From: Bathynomus jamesi
Taxonomy: Eukaryota; Arthropoda; Malacostraca; Isopoda; Cirolanidae
Direction: 5' to 3'
NCBI GenBank assembly: GCA_023014485.1
Contig: JAJOZX010002700.1
Span: 493,501-557,500, forward strand
Length of the DNA stretch: 64,000 nucleotides
A model generated the notes under the pieces. That model was given only the letters and a program-made list of their open reading frames with translations. It was not told the DNA's origin and made no database searches. The position numbers and the translations under genes were made by a program. Shown here piece by piece: positions 1 to 10,786 of this stretch. Within the stretch, counting starts at the first letter, position 1; each line of letters opens with the position of its first letter.

Positions 1-376
1 TAAAAAACTTGTCAAAACTTGATATCAGAAAAAACTTAATGAGATTCTCTGTAAAATGGGACAACACTGGAATTTCTACACTTCATGGTTGACTTTTAAT
101 AACAGCCAAAAATTGTACAGATAATTCTCGGACACCCTGTACCATCATTTAAGAAGAATTCTCCAAACAAATTAACTTGTATCTTGAGTAAATATCTTGA
201 AAACTAGGAATCAATGTGAGTGCATCCAAGAAGTATCTTATACCTGATGATTAACAGGAAAAATATTAAATATTTTTAAGATTTTTAGATTTGTAGAATA
301 TAAAATGCAAAAATTCCCTTGTACACTAAACTTTAAAAACATTCACTCATAATTTTTTGACTAAACAGGATATGGA

Positions 377-407
<31 letters not shown>

Positions 408-3043
408 TTTGAAATGTGCAATCTCTGTACAAAATCTTAAATATGGGTGCAAGATCATAAAAAGTGAAAAGAATTGTTTTTATAATCAAAAGGGAGGACA
501 GTTTTCAAAACTTTTTCCAAGTTAAATGTTTTACTAAAGATCATATTTAAGCCTATGAAATAATTTCTCATAGTCTAGGCTAGCTTCATGATAATTTCCA
601 CATGTTATAGTGAAGGGTTCGAGGTTTCCCGCGTTTGCAGTTGTGGCATACTGTTATGTCGACTCTTCCTTTTTGTCCCGTTCGTGGGTTGGTGTGTGAC
701 GACACACCCACATTAAGGATGGTAACGTGACCATTTATGCTTTATTATTCAAGTTCAACCTTCCCACTAGACCACAACTAAGTAAACGAATATTGGTTAT
801 CGGGTTGTTATAATAAATTCATAAATTGACTTTGGACCAGTAATATAAATAGTTTTATTATGAAACGTCAAAATCTTTATACTTTTAATCTTATGTTCAC
901 AAATTAATTTAACTTTACACTTACGTTACATAATTCAATAGACAAGGTTAGGCCTTGACCGAAATCAAGTAGGCTCACAGAAACGTCATGGCCTCGCGCG
1001 TGACATAAATAAATGCCTAGGGCTCGGAAAGAATTCAATTACGTCGGCGGCCCTTGATGGGGGAATAATGAATTTACTAAATTAAGCTCATCTTAAATTA
1101 TGCCTTACTTCCCACGTGCTCCAATAGAGAAAGTGAAAAACATTAACAAGGGAGCGCAAAACGATCTTAAGATGGACAAACTGCTTCTGACGACTCAGTT
1201 TCTACTACTGACTGTCTCTTCTTGACTCAACTTTGTGATTGACTTCTTAGCGATGCGCTGCCTTTCCACTGATATGATTTCGTTGTTCCATTCGTGCTTT
1301 TCACCTGATCTTCAGCTTATTTATTATTGCACCTGCAACTTAAGGAACAGAAATTAATACATGATTTCAGTAGTTTTTATAATTTCCTATTTATTCTGTA
1401 TTATAACTTTATTGGATTATTTTCTGATATTAAATCTCTTACTTATATAGATCTAGTATTATTTGAAAACTAATTTGTCTTTAATGACATGGACAAATCT
1501 GGAGGTGGGTATCACGTGACGAACAGCCTGTCCCTAATTGGCCAATCTATATGATAAGTATGAACAAAAGTAAACCTGTTGTTCTGGCTTCATGGTTTAG
1601 GTTACATACGCTTGTCCAAATTCAGGATAGGCCCATTTCCTACTTATTACAATCCATCTATTAAACCTAATTTACAGTTGTACATTATGAATTGTCATTT
1701 TATATTCATTAATAAATCCGGATTTCCCAATCCCAACAACAGAATAAGGTCCTATAGGGATTATATTTGAAAAAAAAAAGAAAAGAAAGGATCTTGTCTA
1801 GAGAAAAGAAGAGTTGGTATGTATTTTTGTAGAGAAAGGTGAAAGTTGAGATGTGAAAGGAATTAAGTATTTGAAGTATTTGATCAAGAGGAAGAAGTAT
1901 ATTTAAAGTTGAAAGTGGTTGAAGAAGGGCAAGGAAGTCGTAGATGTGATAAGAAAGATGTAAAACATACTTATTCAGTATTGTTAGTTGCCAATAGGAA
2001 AAATACATTGAAAGCTTAAATGAACTAGGTTGTAGGCATAAAATTCCTCACAGTGCAATTTTATTAATTTTATTATTTCAGTAATTGACAAGATACAGGA
2101 AGGAAAGCTTTGTTTTGGTACAAGGAAATAGCTAAAATTAATAAAAAAGAAAGGACAGTCATGGAGCTTAAGAGTAATAATAGTCTAGTGGATTTATCTG
2201 AACACAAACAGTTAAGAAATAAGTTAAATGGCTTGATTAAGTTGAGCAATAGGTCTAATGAAATAAGTCTAGTTAGAAATAGCTATAAGGTTCCAAAGAA
2301 ATTTTTATTTTCTATTAGCTAAGACACTAACTATTCTACTTGTTTAATCTATTAATTGTCCACATAGGTATTAAACTGACAAATAAAATGGTTACAAGAC
2401 AGAGAACAGAGAGTAAATGCTCATAAGTCTGGGTGGTAAAGTGTGGAAAGTTGGGATACACAGGGAACAGTGTCAGTTTCAACACTTTTTATTGTGTATA
2501 ACCTTGTCATTATAGATAGACAAGATCTAAAATTTTTGGACAGTGTTTAGGGGTAAGAAATAAGACAACTAAAATGCTAGGCTCCAAATTGTGTTTGATC
2601 AGTAGGTGCAGCAAGACTGTAACAGAAACATGTATTAGTAAACAACATTGTGAAATAAGCCTGAATGTGAGTTGGACAATTTGTCTTAATTTTAGCCAAC
2701 TACTGGGAAATAAATTTGTGTAGGTTGGTATTAAAAGTTCTCACTCATCTGATCTGGATATCTGTGTAATAATGAAGGAAATTCTATTAAAATACAGTAT
2801 ACTAATTCAAATGTTTATAGCTGTTTCCTGGATATACCTCATGTTTCTCCCCTTCTTAATGTGTAAAATAGATGATCTAAAATAAATATTTTGGTTAAAT
2901 CGAAAATAAATATTTTGGTTAAATTAACAACAAATCTTCGTTTAATGATTGGGGAGACCCAAAATGGGTGCACACACATTTCTACATTACTGTACAGTCT
3001 TTACAGCCACACCTACACTTTTCCTCCTAAGTATATAACTTAT
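1..3043. other. AT-rich DNA, no gene recognised
   Basis: About 3 kb of AT-rich sequence. Both strands carry only short open frames (for example 1579-1770 and 2110-2322 on +) without a recognisable domain. I see no convincing splice-bounded exon and no clear transposon ends. Its most likely status is intron or intergenic DNA with decayed repeats. Confidence 0.5.
377..406. repeat. (AAT)10 microsatellite
   Basis: Ten perfect AAT units in AT-rich DNA. A simple sequence repeat with no sign of function. Confidence 0.95.
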
Positions 3044-3286
3044 ATTGTAATTAGTGATGTAGGTCACATCCGCATCCGCATCCGCATCCGCGGAACATCC
3101 GCACATTTTCTCGCATCCGCACTTTGGACTGCGGATGTCGTGCGGATGTGGACCGTTGAGATAAAACGTCATTAATAAGCGGAAATTATCAAATTCTACT
3201 ATATTAATAGAACTAGTTCATTGTGCGCAAAAGTGATGCAAGCGACAAGACGAGAGGCTGTTCTTGTATGAAGTTACTCTCTTGCA

Positions 3287-4044
3287 ACCTACTTAGATCC
3301 ACGTTACAAAGCTAAGTTATTTTCACCTAGTACTGGGTGATCAAAAAGTAACGCAACCCATGGGAAAACGATTTATTTCAGAGCAAGTGCTGGAAGTGGG
3401 CACCGTTCTGTGCTTCACACAAGTGGATACGGCGATTCATGTTCTTAAAGACCCTTAAAGATCCAAGGTGTATTTCATCTTTTTCATATATTCACCACCT
3501 GCAACAGAAGGAAAAAATCAATTATGTGCGTTTCTCCATGGGTTGCGTTACTTTTTGATCACCCTGTACATTAGAACGAGTTAAATCATCACTTGGCAAA
3601 GCAGTTGAAGAGCTTCAATCTCTTGAATCTGTCGCTTCGCCACCCACCAAAAGAATAAAAGTTTCAGTGACAGAACCAACACCTTCAACAAGCAAATCTA
3701 TCACAGAATCTATCTCTCAGTTTCTTGAGTCAAGCAGCAATGACGAGACCTACGCGATGTCAAAAGATGTAGTAAAAATGATCGAGAGCTATCACCAAGA
3801 AAAACGCCTGGCTGCATGTGACAATCCTATTAGTTGGTGGAAAAATATGCAGAATATCTATCCATACTTGAGTAAACTTGCAAGGAAACATTTAGCCTGT
3901 CCTCCAACAAACGTACCAAGCGAGAGATTATTTAGCAGTGCTGGATTAATATATGATGAAAAGAGAAACAGACTTGCAGCAGAAAAGGCAGAAAAATTAA
4001 TGTTCCTTAAGCATAACCTTCCTATAATTAAGTTTGAACATTAA
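3287..4044 (+). pseudogene. hAT transposase C-terminal remnant (hATC dimerisation domain)
   Basis: The reading frame begins around 3287 with YLDPRYKAKLF, a motif typically found upstream of the hAT dimerisation domain. It is interrupted by a MITE at 3333-3566 and resumes at 3569. The final 126 codons from 3667 contain the hATC signature: ISWWKN, YPYLSKLARKHL, then PSERLFSSAG and RNRL. Removing the MITE and one TA makes the left and right frames join in phase (left codons at position 2 mod 3, right at 1 mod 3, insert 236 bp). The zinc-finger and most of the RNase H-like catalytic core are missing, so the product cannot be an active transposase. Confidence 0.85.
3333..3566. mobile_element. mariner-type MITE inside the hAT remnant
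   Basis: 234 bp with near-perfect terminal inverted repeats of about 29 bp. The left end starts CTGGGTGATCAAAAAGTAAC and the right end is its complement, finishing GATCACCCTG. It is flanked by TA on both sides (3331-3332, 3567-3568), the target duplication of the Tc1/mariner superfamily. It has no coding capacity and depends on a transposase elsewhere. Confidence 0.9.
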
Positions 4045-4556
4045 ACGATGAACATCTTAGTTTACTTTATTTTAATTACTCATTTATAAATATGCCTAAT
4101 AAAACTTTAAACTTAATATAAATAGTTATCAAGCTAATTAAAGATCTCTTTCTATAAGGGTGGAGGTTGGCCGTGCATTTGAGTTGGGTTCACGTCCCGC
4201 ATCCTGGTAACACAATTATGGTTTCTAATTGTGGCTGAAACTCAACAAAATATAACGAATTTATTTGCAGACGAATTCACTGATTGATTTCTATATTAGT
4301 TAGATGCTTGATATTATTTTATATGTTCAGAGAAAAGTACAGCAATTATTGTACAATTAATCAATTATACTACATTATAGCTACAGCTCTCTCTATATAA
4401 TAACTTATTATATACGTTAAACACAACAAATCTCGAATATATCCTAAAAAATAACGAAAATGTAGACATCCGCGGATGTTGAAATCAAACATCCTCATCC
4501 GCATCCGCATCCGCGGATGTGAAAAAAATGACATCCGCTACATCACTAATTGTAAT

Positions 4557-5898
4557 GTATAAGGTTGTAAATTGTGACTTGGTCCGCAATTGATATGGAC
4601 CGTGACTTATTTTTAGTTGGCAAGGTACTGGTATTGATGGATACCGTAATGAAATTGACTGGATTCTTTGGATCTGATATATTTCCATGTCGGTTATAAA
4701 CAGATATAGAGTGTAACATATTTGCGGATAGTAGTCTATTATGACTTGATCCTCTGGATCCAGAGATTCTATCTTTAGCTTTAAATTGATAATTAATTAG
4801 TTTTAAATTGATAATTATTTAGTTTTGTAAAAATTGGTCGTTGCCAATGTACAGGCAGTTTTTACATAGTGGAGCCACCTCGATGGGCCGAAGTGGCCCC
4901 TAGTGTGCCCACTATAAAAATTTCTTATGTTCTTATGTTCTTGTGGTTCGGGACCCACGTAAAATTGTAGGTCCCCTCCGCCAACACAGAGGACATGCAA
5001 AATACACAATTACGAACACAGTTAGGTAGACCAGCCATGAGTGGATCCTAGGGTCTTTGTTGGTCTGAAACATTATAACATTATAACAGTACATGAGTAT
5101 CCTAAGAGTTGAAGTAGTATACTTTCTTTAGTCAGTTAAATATGGGTGAAGTGTAACACAGCTAAACCTAAACCAGTAAGCGGTAACTTTTATGGAGTTG
5201 TACTGGTTTGAACAGGAATAGTCTAGACGCCTTTATAGACTTTATTTATTCTTATGTTCTTAAATAAATCCTATCAACTAGATTTTGAGATTACCCTAAA
5301 TTTGCGACCTCACATTACCCTGAGACATATTCTTCCCTAAAGAGACCAAATTATGTACATTAAGTGAAGCTGATTAACTCAGATTAAAGTAGAAAGTGAA
5401 GGTATATTAAAAAAAATAATTTCATCAGAAAGTGACAATAGAAATAGTCACACTATAAAGCTGGAAAGACATATTATAGAATAGACCAATGGAAATATTT
5501 CATAAGTTTTAGGTGATTTTTTTCTTGTTTCATACAGTTTTAAAGTTAAGTTTAGTTGGTAGTGACACAATTTTATGGGTCTAAGAGTAATTTGAGACAT
5601 ATTTTGAGGAGATACCTTGTAATTGTTTAAGCTTTTTTGTACAATTATCGTATTAAAAGAGTAAAATGTTGTAATTATAATGTGAAAAGGGTATGAATTT
5701 GATTCTCGGCTGTTTGCATAGATGTATTTAGGCTCCGCTTTATTCAAATCAGAAGAATGGGCACGTTAGTTTTTCAGTCTTGACCAAGCGCAATCATCCA
5801 CGCACGTTCGCGCGCATCGCGAACTTTAAATTTTAAAATTTGAATTTTCCTTTACCACCTTCCCACCACCCCTTCAACCTTATTAATCCCTCGTAACA

Positions 5899-5899
<1 letters not shown>
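4557..5899. other. No gene; short tail-like repeats
   Basis: No coding region recognised. At 4922-4943 there is a short tandem of TTCTTATG, echoed at about 5247-5262, resembling the tail of a retroposon, but I cannot define an element around it. The rest is AT-rich sequence. Confidence 0.4.

Positions 5900-5935
<36 letters not shown>
5900..5935. repeat. (TA)n microsatellite
   Basis: An uninterrupted TA run of about 36 bp next to a repeat that recurs at 37940-38005 (the TTTAATTGTGAAATTCATCCCA segment is shared in part). Confidence 0.95.
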
Positions 5936-5939
<4 letters not shown>

Positions 5940-6036
5940 TAAATCCACAAGGAAAAAAATTATTCCATGGGTTTACATCATTCATTCATTTCATGTGTTT
6001 AATTGTGAAATTCATCCCACATATATATCTATATAC

Positions 6037-6322
6037 CGTTAACCTTTGGTTAGTTTCCTCCCGAATTGTTCATTCTGACGAAGGTCAAGCTTTACACTCC
6101 ACCTTAGACCTACAGTTTAAGGTGGAATCCGAACCACGCTCCACAAGCAGCCCAGCGGCTTAACCACTTGGTCACCCAGGGTACCCATTTATTTATCTAC
6201 CAACCACTTTCTTTGTGTGGAAGAATGAACAGCTGGGTTTTGCTGCGCGCCGGCTCCCGTCACCGGATTTCGAACGCGGGGCCGATGGATTCGTAGTCAG
6301 CGACGCTAACCACTACACCGCT
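6037..6322 (-). mobile_element. Dimeric tRNA-derived SINE, minus orientation
   Basis: Read on the minus strand this is two tRNA-like heads in a row. The first begins GCGGTGTAGTGGTTAGCG (A-box-like) and has a B-box-like GCGTTCGAAATCC at 6264-6276. The second has TTAAGCCGCTGG and the B-box-like TGGTTCGGATTCC within 6121-6137, followed by a tail containing CTTGACCTTCGTCAG. Two pol III heads in tandem are known from composite SINEs. A second copy lies in inverted orientation at 6402-6670. Boundaries are approximate because no clean target duplication was found; (TA)n borders it. Confidence 0.75.
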
Positions 6323-6337
6323 AACCATGTTAACCAC

Positions 6338-6349
6338 TATATATATATA

Positions 6350-6400
<51 letters not shown>
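6338..6400. repeat. (TA)n microsatellite between inverted SINEs
   Basis: A nearly pure TA run separating the minus-strand and plus-strand SINE copies. Confidence 0.95.
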
Positions 6401-6401
<1 letters not shown>

Positions 6402-6402
<1 letters not shown>

Positions 6403-6670
6403 GCCTCGGTGGTGTACTGGTTAGAGTCACTAACTACAAATCCATCGGCCCCGGGATCGAGACCCAGTGGTGGCAGACATCCTTCCACACAATAAAGAAA
6501 TTGGTTGATAGAAAAAGGGGTACCTTGCGTAGCCTAGTGGTTAAGACGCTGTGCTGCTGGTGGGCTGTGCTTTGGATGCCACGTTAAACTGTAGGTCTGA
6601 GGTGGAGTGACAAGCTTGACCTTCGTCAGAATGAACAATTCTGGCGGAAGCAAAACCAAAGTTAACCGAG
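6402..6670 (+). mobile_element. Dimeric tRNA-derived SINE, plus orientation
   Basis: Same architecture as the 6037-6322 copy, on the plus strand. Head 1 has GGTGTACTGGTTAGAG and a B-box-like GGATCGAGACC near 6454. Head 2 has TAGCCTAGTGGTTAAGACG, but its B-box position reads GCTTTGGATGCC and is degraded. The tail GACCTTCGTCAGAATGAAC matches the partner. Internal promoter decay suggests it is no longer transcribed by pol III. Confidence 0.75.
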
Positions 6671-6689
6671 GTTATATATATATATACTG

Positions 6690-6790
6690 TATATATATAT
6701 ATATATGCTGAAAACCCACAAGGAAAAAGAAAAACGATTCCAAGGCCTTTCGTGTATTCAGAGCTACACCTCGTCAGGAGGTACAATGGG
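6690..6790 (-). mobile_element. Repeat end with hammerhead-like core (possible Penelope-like element fragment)
   Basis: On the minus strand the sequence reads CTGACGA (6777-6771), one G, a 5-bp stem GTGTA/TACAC (6769-6765 with 6756-6752) around an 8-nt loop, then GAAA (6751-6748). That order matches a type I hammerhead ribozyme core, with one extra G between core and stem. Penelope-like retroelements are known to carry such motifs. A diverged second copy lies at 37893-37940 (+), where the conserved bases are mutated. No reverse transcriptase is adjacent, so the element assignment is an inference. Confidence 0.4.
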
Positions 6791-6907
6791 GGCAAAATGG
6801 AGAGTGCAATGCAATTGCAAATGTTGAATAAGTTATGCAACAAGGGGGATGGGGGGAATGTTGCAAGAGCAACAAGGGGTTATGCAACTTGGAGGCGGAG
6901 TTATCCC

Positions 6908-6909
<2 letters not shown>

Positions 6910-6966
<57 letters not shown>
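6910..6966. repeat. (GA)n tract at 3' end of LINE copy 1
   Basis: About 28 GA units, directly followed by the LINE tail complement TTACAAGGAGTTACAAGGA. It marks the left border of the LINE array. Confidence 0.95.
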
Positions 6967-6968
<2 letters not shown>

Positions 6969-7067
6969 ACAAGGAGTTACAATGAAAAGAAGTACCTCAA
7001 AAGGCCTTGCGGCCCATACCGAGGAGGTACCAATGGCAACGACTGCCAAGGAAAATTTTGCACACAC

Positions 7068-9771
7068 TCAAATAGTGTGCAAGATTTGGTCTAACCATTT
7101 CTTGAACTGATCCACAGAGGAACTGTTCACAACTTCCGAAGGTAACCTGTTCCATGTGTCACAGATCTTATACGTAAAGTAATTCCCACACACATTAGTC
7201 CTAAACCGTTTCAAATCCAACTTCCAACCATTGTTACGAGTTGGGTTATCATTTAAACTAAACATACTTCTAAAATCGACATCGTTGAACCCGCGTAAGA
7301 GCTTGAAAACCTCGATCAGTTGACCGCGCAGCCTCCGAGTTTCCAGCGAAAACAAGTTGAGGGCGCGTAACCGTCGATTGTAGCCCATATGCCTAACGGA
7401 AGGGATTAACTTTGTGGCCCTCGCCTGCAATCGCTCCAGCCTCTCAATATCTTTCCTGAGGGTGGGCGACCAGCATACTCCAGGTGCGGCCGAACAAGGG
7501 AATTGTACAGTGAGAGCACAATCTCCTTGTTCCGAAACTGAAATTGCCTCCTGATATAACCCAATAGTTTCTGGGCTTTCTTTTCCACCTCTACGCACTG
7601 TTTCGTAAACTTAAGGTCGCTGCTAATTAGCACACCCAAGTCCTTTTCTAAATCAGTCACCTCGATATTACTCCCCAACATCGAGTAGTCCGACTTGGGA
7701 TTGGCGTAGCCAATGTGCATCACTTTGCATTTACCCAAGTTAAACGGCATTTGCCATTTTTCGGACCACTCTCCTATCCTACATAGGTCCGCACGCAGTT
7801 CCTCGATCGCTTCGGGCGTCCCAACATTGGCCCCAAGCTTGGTGTCATCAGCGAATTTGGCGATCCGACTGACGATGCCACTGTCGATATCATTTATGTA
7901 AATGATAAACAACAGTGGCCCCAAAACGGAACCCTGAGGAACCCCACTAGTGACAGAGGCCCAACCCAAACTTACCCTTTTAATTACAACCCTCTGCCGC
8001 CTATTCTTCAGCCAGTTTTCAATCCACCTACCTATTTCCCCACCGATACCCAGCGCACGCACTTTCGCCATTAGCCGGCGGTGACGTACCTTATCAAAGG
8101 CTTTCTGAAAGTCGAGATAAAGTATATCAATCGCCCTACTCTTATCATACTCACTCAACATGACGTGGAAAAACTCGAGCAAGTTGGTGAGACACGACCT
8201 ATGCCGTCTAAACCCATGTTGGGAGTCCACAAGCAGCTTGTAGGAATCCAAATGGTCAACGATCCTATCCGCTATTATCCCCTCTAATAATTTACCTACA
8301 ACTGAAGTGAGACTAATGGGACGATAGTTCCCTGGACTTTCGTGATCCCCTTTCTTGAAGATAGGGGTCACATTGGCTTCCCTCCAGTCACCAGGCACCT
8401 GGCCCGTCTCCAACGATTTGTTGAAGACTGTAGCCAGGTGGAGAGCCACCTGGTCGCGCACTTCTCGCAACACTGGGGAGAAACTAGTCTGCCCCAGGAG
8501 CCTTAAACGCGCTCAGTTTGTCTATTCTATCGGCAATGACTGTCGCGGTACATCGCACACTATCCAGGCCAGCACCTTCGTGCCTCACGCCTGGCTCGGG
8601 GATGACGCGGGTATCCTCCCTTCCCTGGTGAACACTCCCGCAAAGTACTCATTAATCACATTAGCGATATCCGCGTCGGAGGTTCGCAGAACGCCGATTC
8701 TAATGGGCTTTCTACTGTTAACATAACTGAAGAACTCCTTAGGGTTCCCCTTGCAGAGGCTTGCCACCCGTAGTTCTTCGTTACGTTTCGCTAGCCTAAC
8801 CTTCGCCTTCACTTCCCTACAGAGGCGGACATACGCTTCAGTGTTCTCATGGGAACGATTGGCCTTCGCCCTCCTATACGCTACTTTCCTATTTCGGATA
8901 GCCGAAGCGATGTCACGATTGAACCACTTAGGCTGCGTTGAAGCAGGGGTGACCGGTTTTGAGGGTATGGCAGCAGACTGCAGCACCATAAACTCGTCCC
9001 GGAATGCACTCCACACTCCCTCAACATCGCCGCCTATCTCTAACCCCATCTCTCCTACGCTATCCCTGACGCTAACAAAGTTCGCCCGCCAGAGATCGAG
9101 CTTACTGCCTCTCGAGTTACTACGCTTTACCTGAGGGACGCACACACGGAACCTAATAAGACCGTGATCACTCCTGCCCAACGATTCGTCAACGGTGAGG
9201 CCAGTGACGAGGTTGTCTTCGGTCGTGAATACTAAGTCTAGAACGCTTTCGTCTCGTGTATGCTCGTTGACCCACTGAATGAGGAAGTTCTCATCAGCAA
9301 AGTCAACTAGCCTCCTCCCTTCAGCATCAGCAGTCCTGTTTTCCCACTTTATGCAGCGACAGTTGAAGTCTCCTAAAACTACACACACCCTATCCCCTAG
9401 CAGGCTACTGAGTTCGGTGTACAGGGCTGTATCCTCCTCGAGGAGGAGATGCGGAGGTCTGTACACCAAGATTAACCTATAGCTCTTCCCTCCCACATTC
9501 AGATCGACGCCAAGCAGCTCCCGTTCCGACCGGAACTGGCAGTCAACCGGACTCAACGTGTCTCTGACGTATATTAGTACCCACCCCCCTCCCCACTGGT
9601 GCGGTCTTTGCGAAACATTCTATACCCGGGAATTTCGAACTCCCCAACGTAGTCCCTACGATCAGTATGAATCCAGGACTCGGTGATAGCAACGATATCC
9701 TGGTATTCTGATGCTAAGAGCGCCCGTAGCTCGCAAAACGTGTTCCTAATTGACCTAGCATTGAAAAGCAT
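7068..9771 (-). pseudogene. LINE F1 ORF2 (APE endonuclease plus reverse transcriptase), copy 1
   Basis: The endonuclease begins at MLFNARSIRN (9771). It shows ITESWIH, VVLGDFNCR and SDHGLIRF, the catalytic blocks of AP-endonuclease-like domains. The reverse transcriptase (7406-8473 and onward) has [64 protein letters not shown] and the catalytic FADDTKLG. These blocks are close to those of CR1-clade LINEs. The C-terminus ends FKKWLDQILHTI. The frame is broken at least around 9560, 8590-8470 and 7490, so no full product can form. ORF2 acts in target-primed reverse transcription in the nucleus. Confidence 0.85.
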
Positions 9772-9806
9772 TGCACAGAGGGAGGCTCCCTTATTCTGAC
9801 CGCCCC

Positions 9807-10378
9807 CTAGTACGACCCGTTTCCCGAACAGCCAGGGCTGTCGGGAGTTGAAGAGCCCCTCACTAACGAGGGGACAACTTCCGCAGGAGACTGAGCCCCC
9901 TCCAACGTGGAAGGAGAGTCACCCACCTGTACCTGGACGCACCCTTTAGTTGAAGGTACGTCCGCCACCGGCTCATCATCATCTCTCCCCGGTGGGGACC
10001 CATCATCTCTCCCCGGACTCGACCTCACCATACGGTATAGGTGTCGGTCAAGCAGCGTGCCTAGCACACCTTTACCCCTGACATTGAGATGGACACCATC
10101 CCTCTGATACAGATCCCACCTACCCGAAAACGCGTCGAACGGGTCAACAAACCTCACGCCCAGTGGGACGCACAAGTCTTGCACCCTCTCGTTGACGGCA
10201 ATGACCTTACTGAGCGCGTGGTCACTTGCATTCATCCGCGGTAAAATACCGATCAACATTCCCCTGTCTGTCTTAAGTTTCAGATCATCCGCAAGAGACA
10301 TGATCTCGGTGATGATCCCTTCCGTTGAACCTACCCTACCGCCTTTGAGGAACAAGTCGTTGCCACCAGCATGGACAA
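9807..10378 (-). pseudogene. LINE F1 ORF1, C-terminal (esterase-like) part, copy 1
   Basis: The frame encodes the second half of the SGNH-esterase-like domain: LKTDRGMLIGILPRMNASD, then FVDPFDAFSG and YQRDGVHLNVRGK, the last resembling the Asp-x-x-His block of SGNH/GDSL hydrolases. A Pro/Ser/Asp-rich tail (SSPGRDDGS type) ends in a stop 36 nt before the ORF2 ATG, in a different frame. The N-terminal half lies beyond the inserted transposon, at 16544-17093. Esterase-type ORF1 proteins are known from CR1/L2 LINEs. Confidence 0.8.
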
Positions 10379-10786
10379 TAGGGCGGATCGAAAATGAGGT
10401 TTTTAAACGTTTTTTCGAAATTCAAATAAGGCTAGTGCGGAAAATATGTAGGTGCTATAGATAATGACTGTGCATAAATATTAGTCCTGCGAAATTATAT
10501 CTTCAGGTGCCACAAAGCCGTCGAAAAAGGTGAAATATAATGATTTTCTTATATTCTGCATTAGTACAATAACTGAAACTTACTTGTTATTATTATATCT
10601 TAAGTGTTCCAATTACCAAAATAGTTACTGAATTACGCAGCTCTTAGTTTATTTAGATCAACGTTCTTTTGATTAATGATCTAAATAATCCAGAACTCAC
10701 CACGAGGAGGTGGCTGCGTGTCGAGCTCCACCCATGCCCTCCCAACCACCCATCCTTGCGCATGTTTTTTTCTATTAACGTTTTAT

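Larger units (their letters stand above)
3052..4548 (+). mobile_element. hAT-superfamily DNA transposon, internally deleted
   Basis: The ends are inverted repeats TAGTGATGTAG (3052-3062) and CTACATCACTA (4538-4548), flanked by a perfect 8-bp target duplication ATTGTAAT (3044-3051 and 4549-4556). An 8-bp duplication and a TA-G-G type terminus are hAT hallmarks. Both subterminal regions carry runs of the hexamer GCATCC/GGATGC (3067-3090 and 4494-4515), resembling transposase-binding arrays. At 1497 bp with only the C-terminal part of a transposase, it is an internally deleted, non-autonomous copy. A second transposon (3333-3566) sits inside its coding remnant and is therefore younger. Confidence 0.9.

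Noticed and set aside
600..1400. Possible LTR (short GTGTGTGACGACACACC palindrome near 690)
   Set aside because: No second copy in the window and no primer-binding site or polypurine tract found.
6251..6322. Possible genuine tRNA gene
   Set aside because: A- and B-box-like words are present, but there is no cloverleaf, and the unit repeats in an inverted SINE copy.
6327..6587. Tyr-Ile repeat frames over (TA)n tracts (also near 49443, 61097)
   Set aside because: Translations of TA microsatellites joined to SINE or flank sequence.
6752..7110. Open frames rich in Arg-Glu or Leu-Ser repeats across GA tracts (also at 17094, 18276, 24288, 29427 and other places)
   Set aside because: They are translations of (GA)n/(CT)n microsatellites, not proteins.
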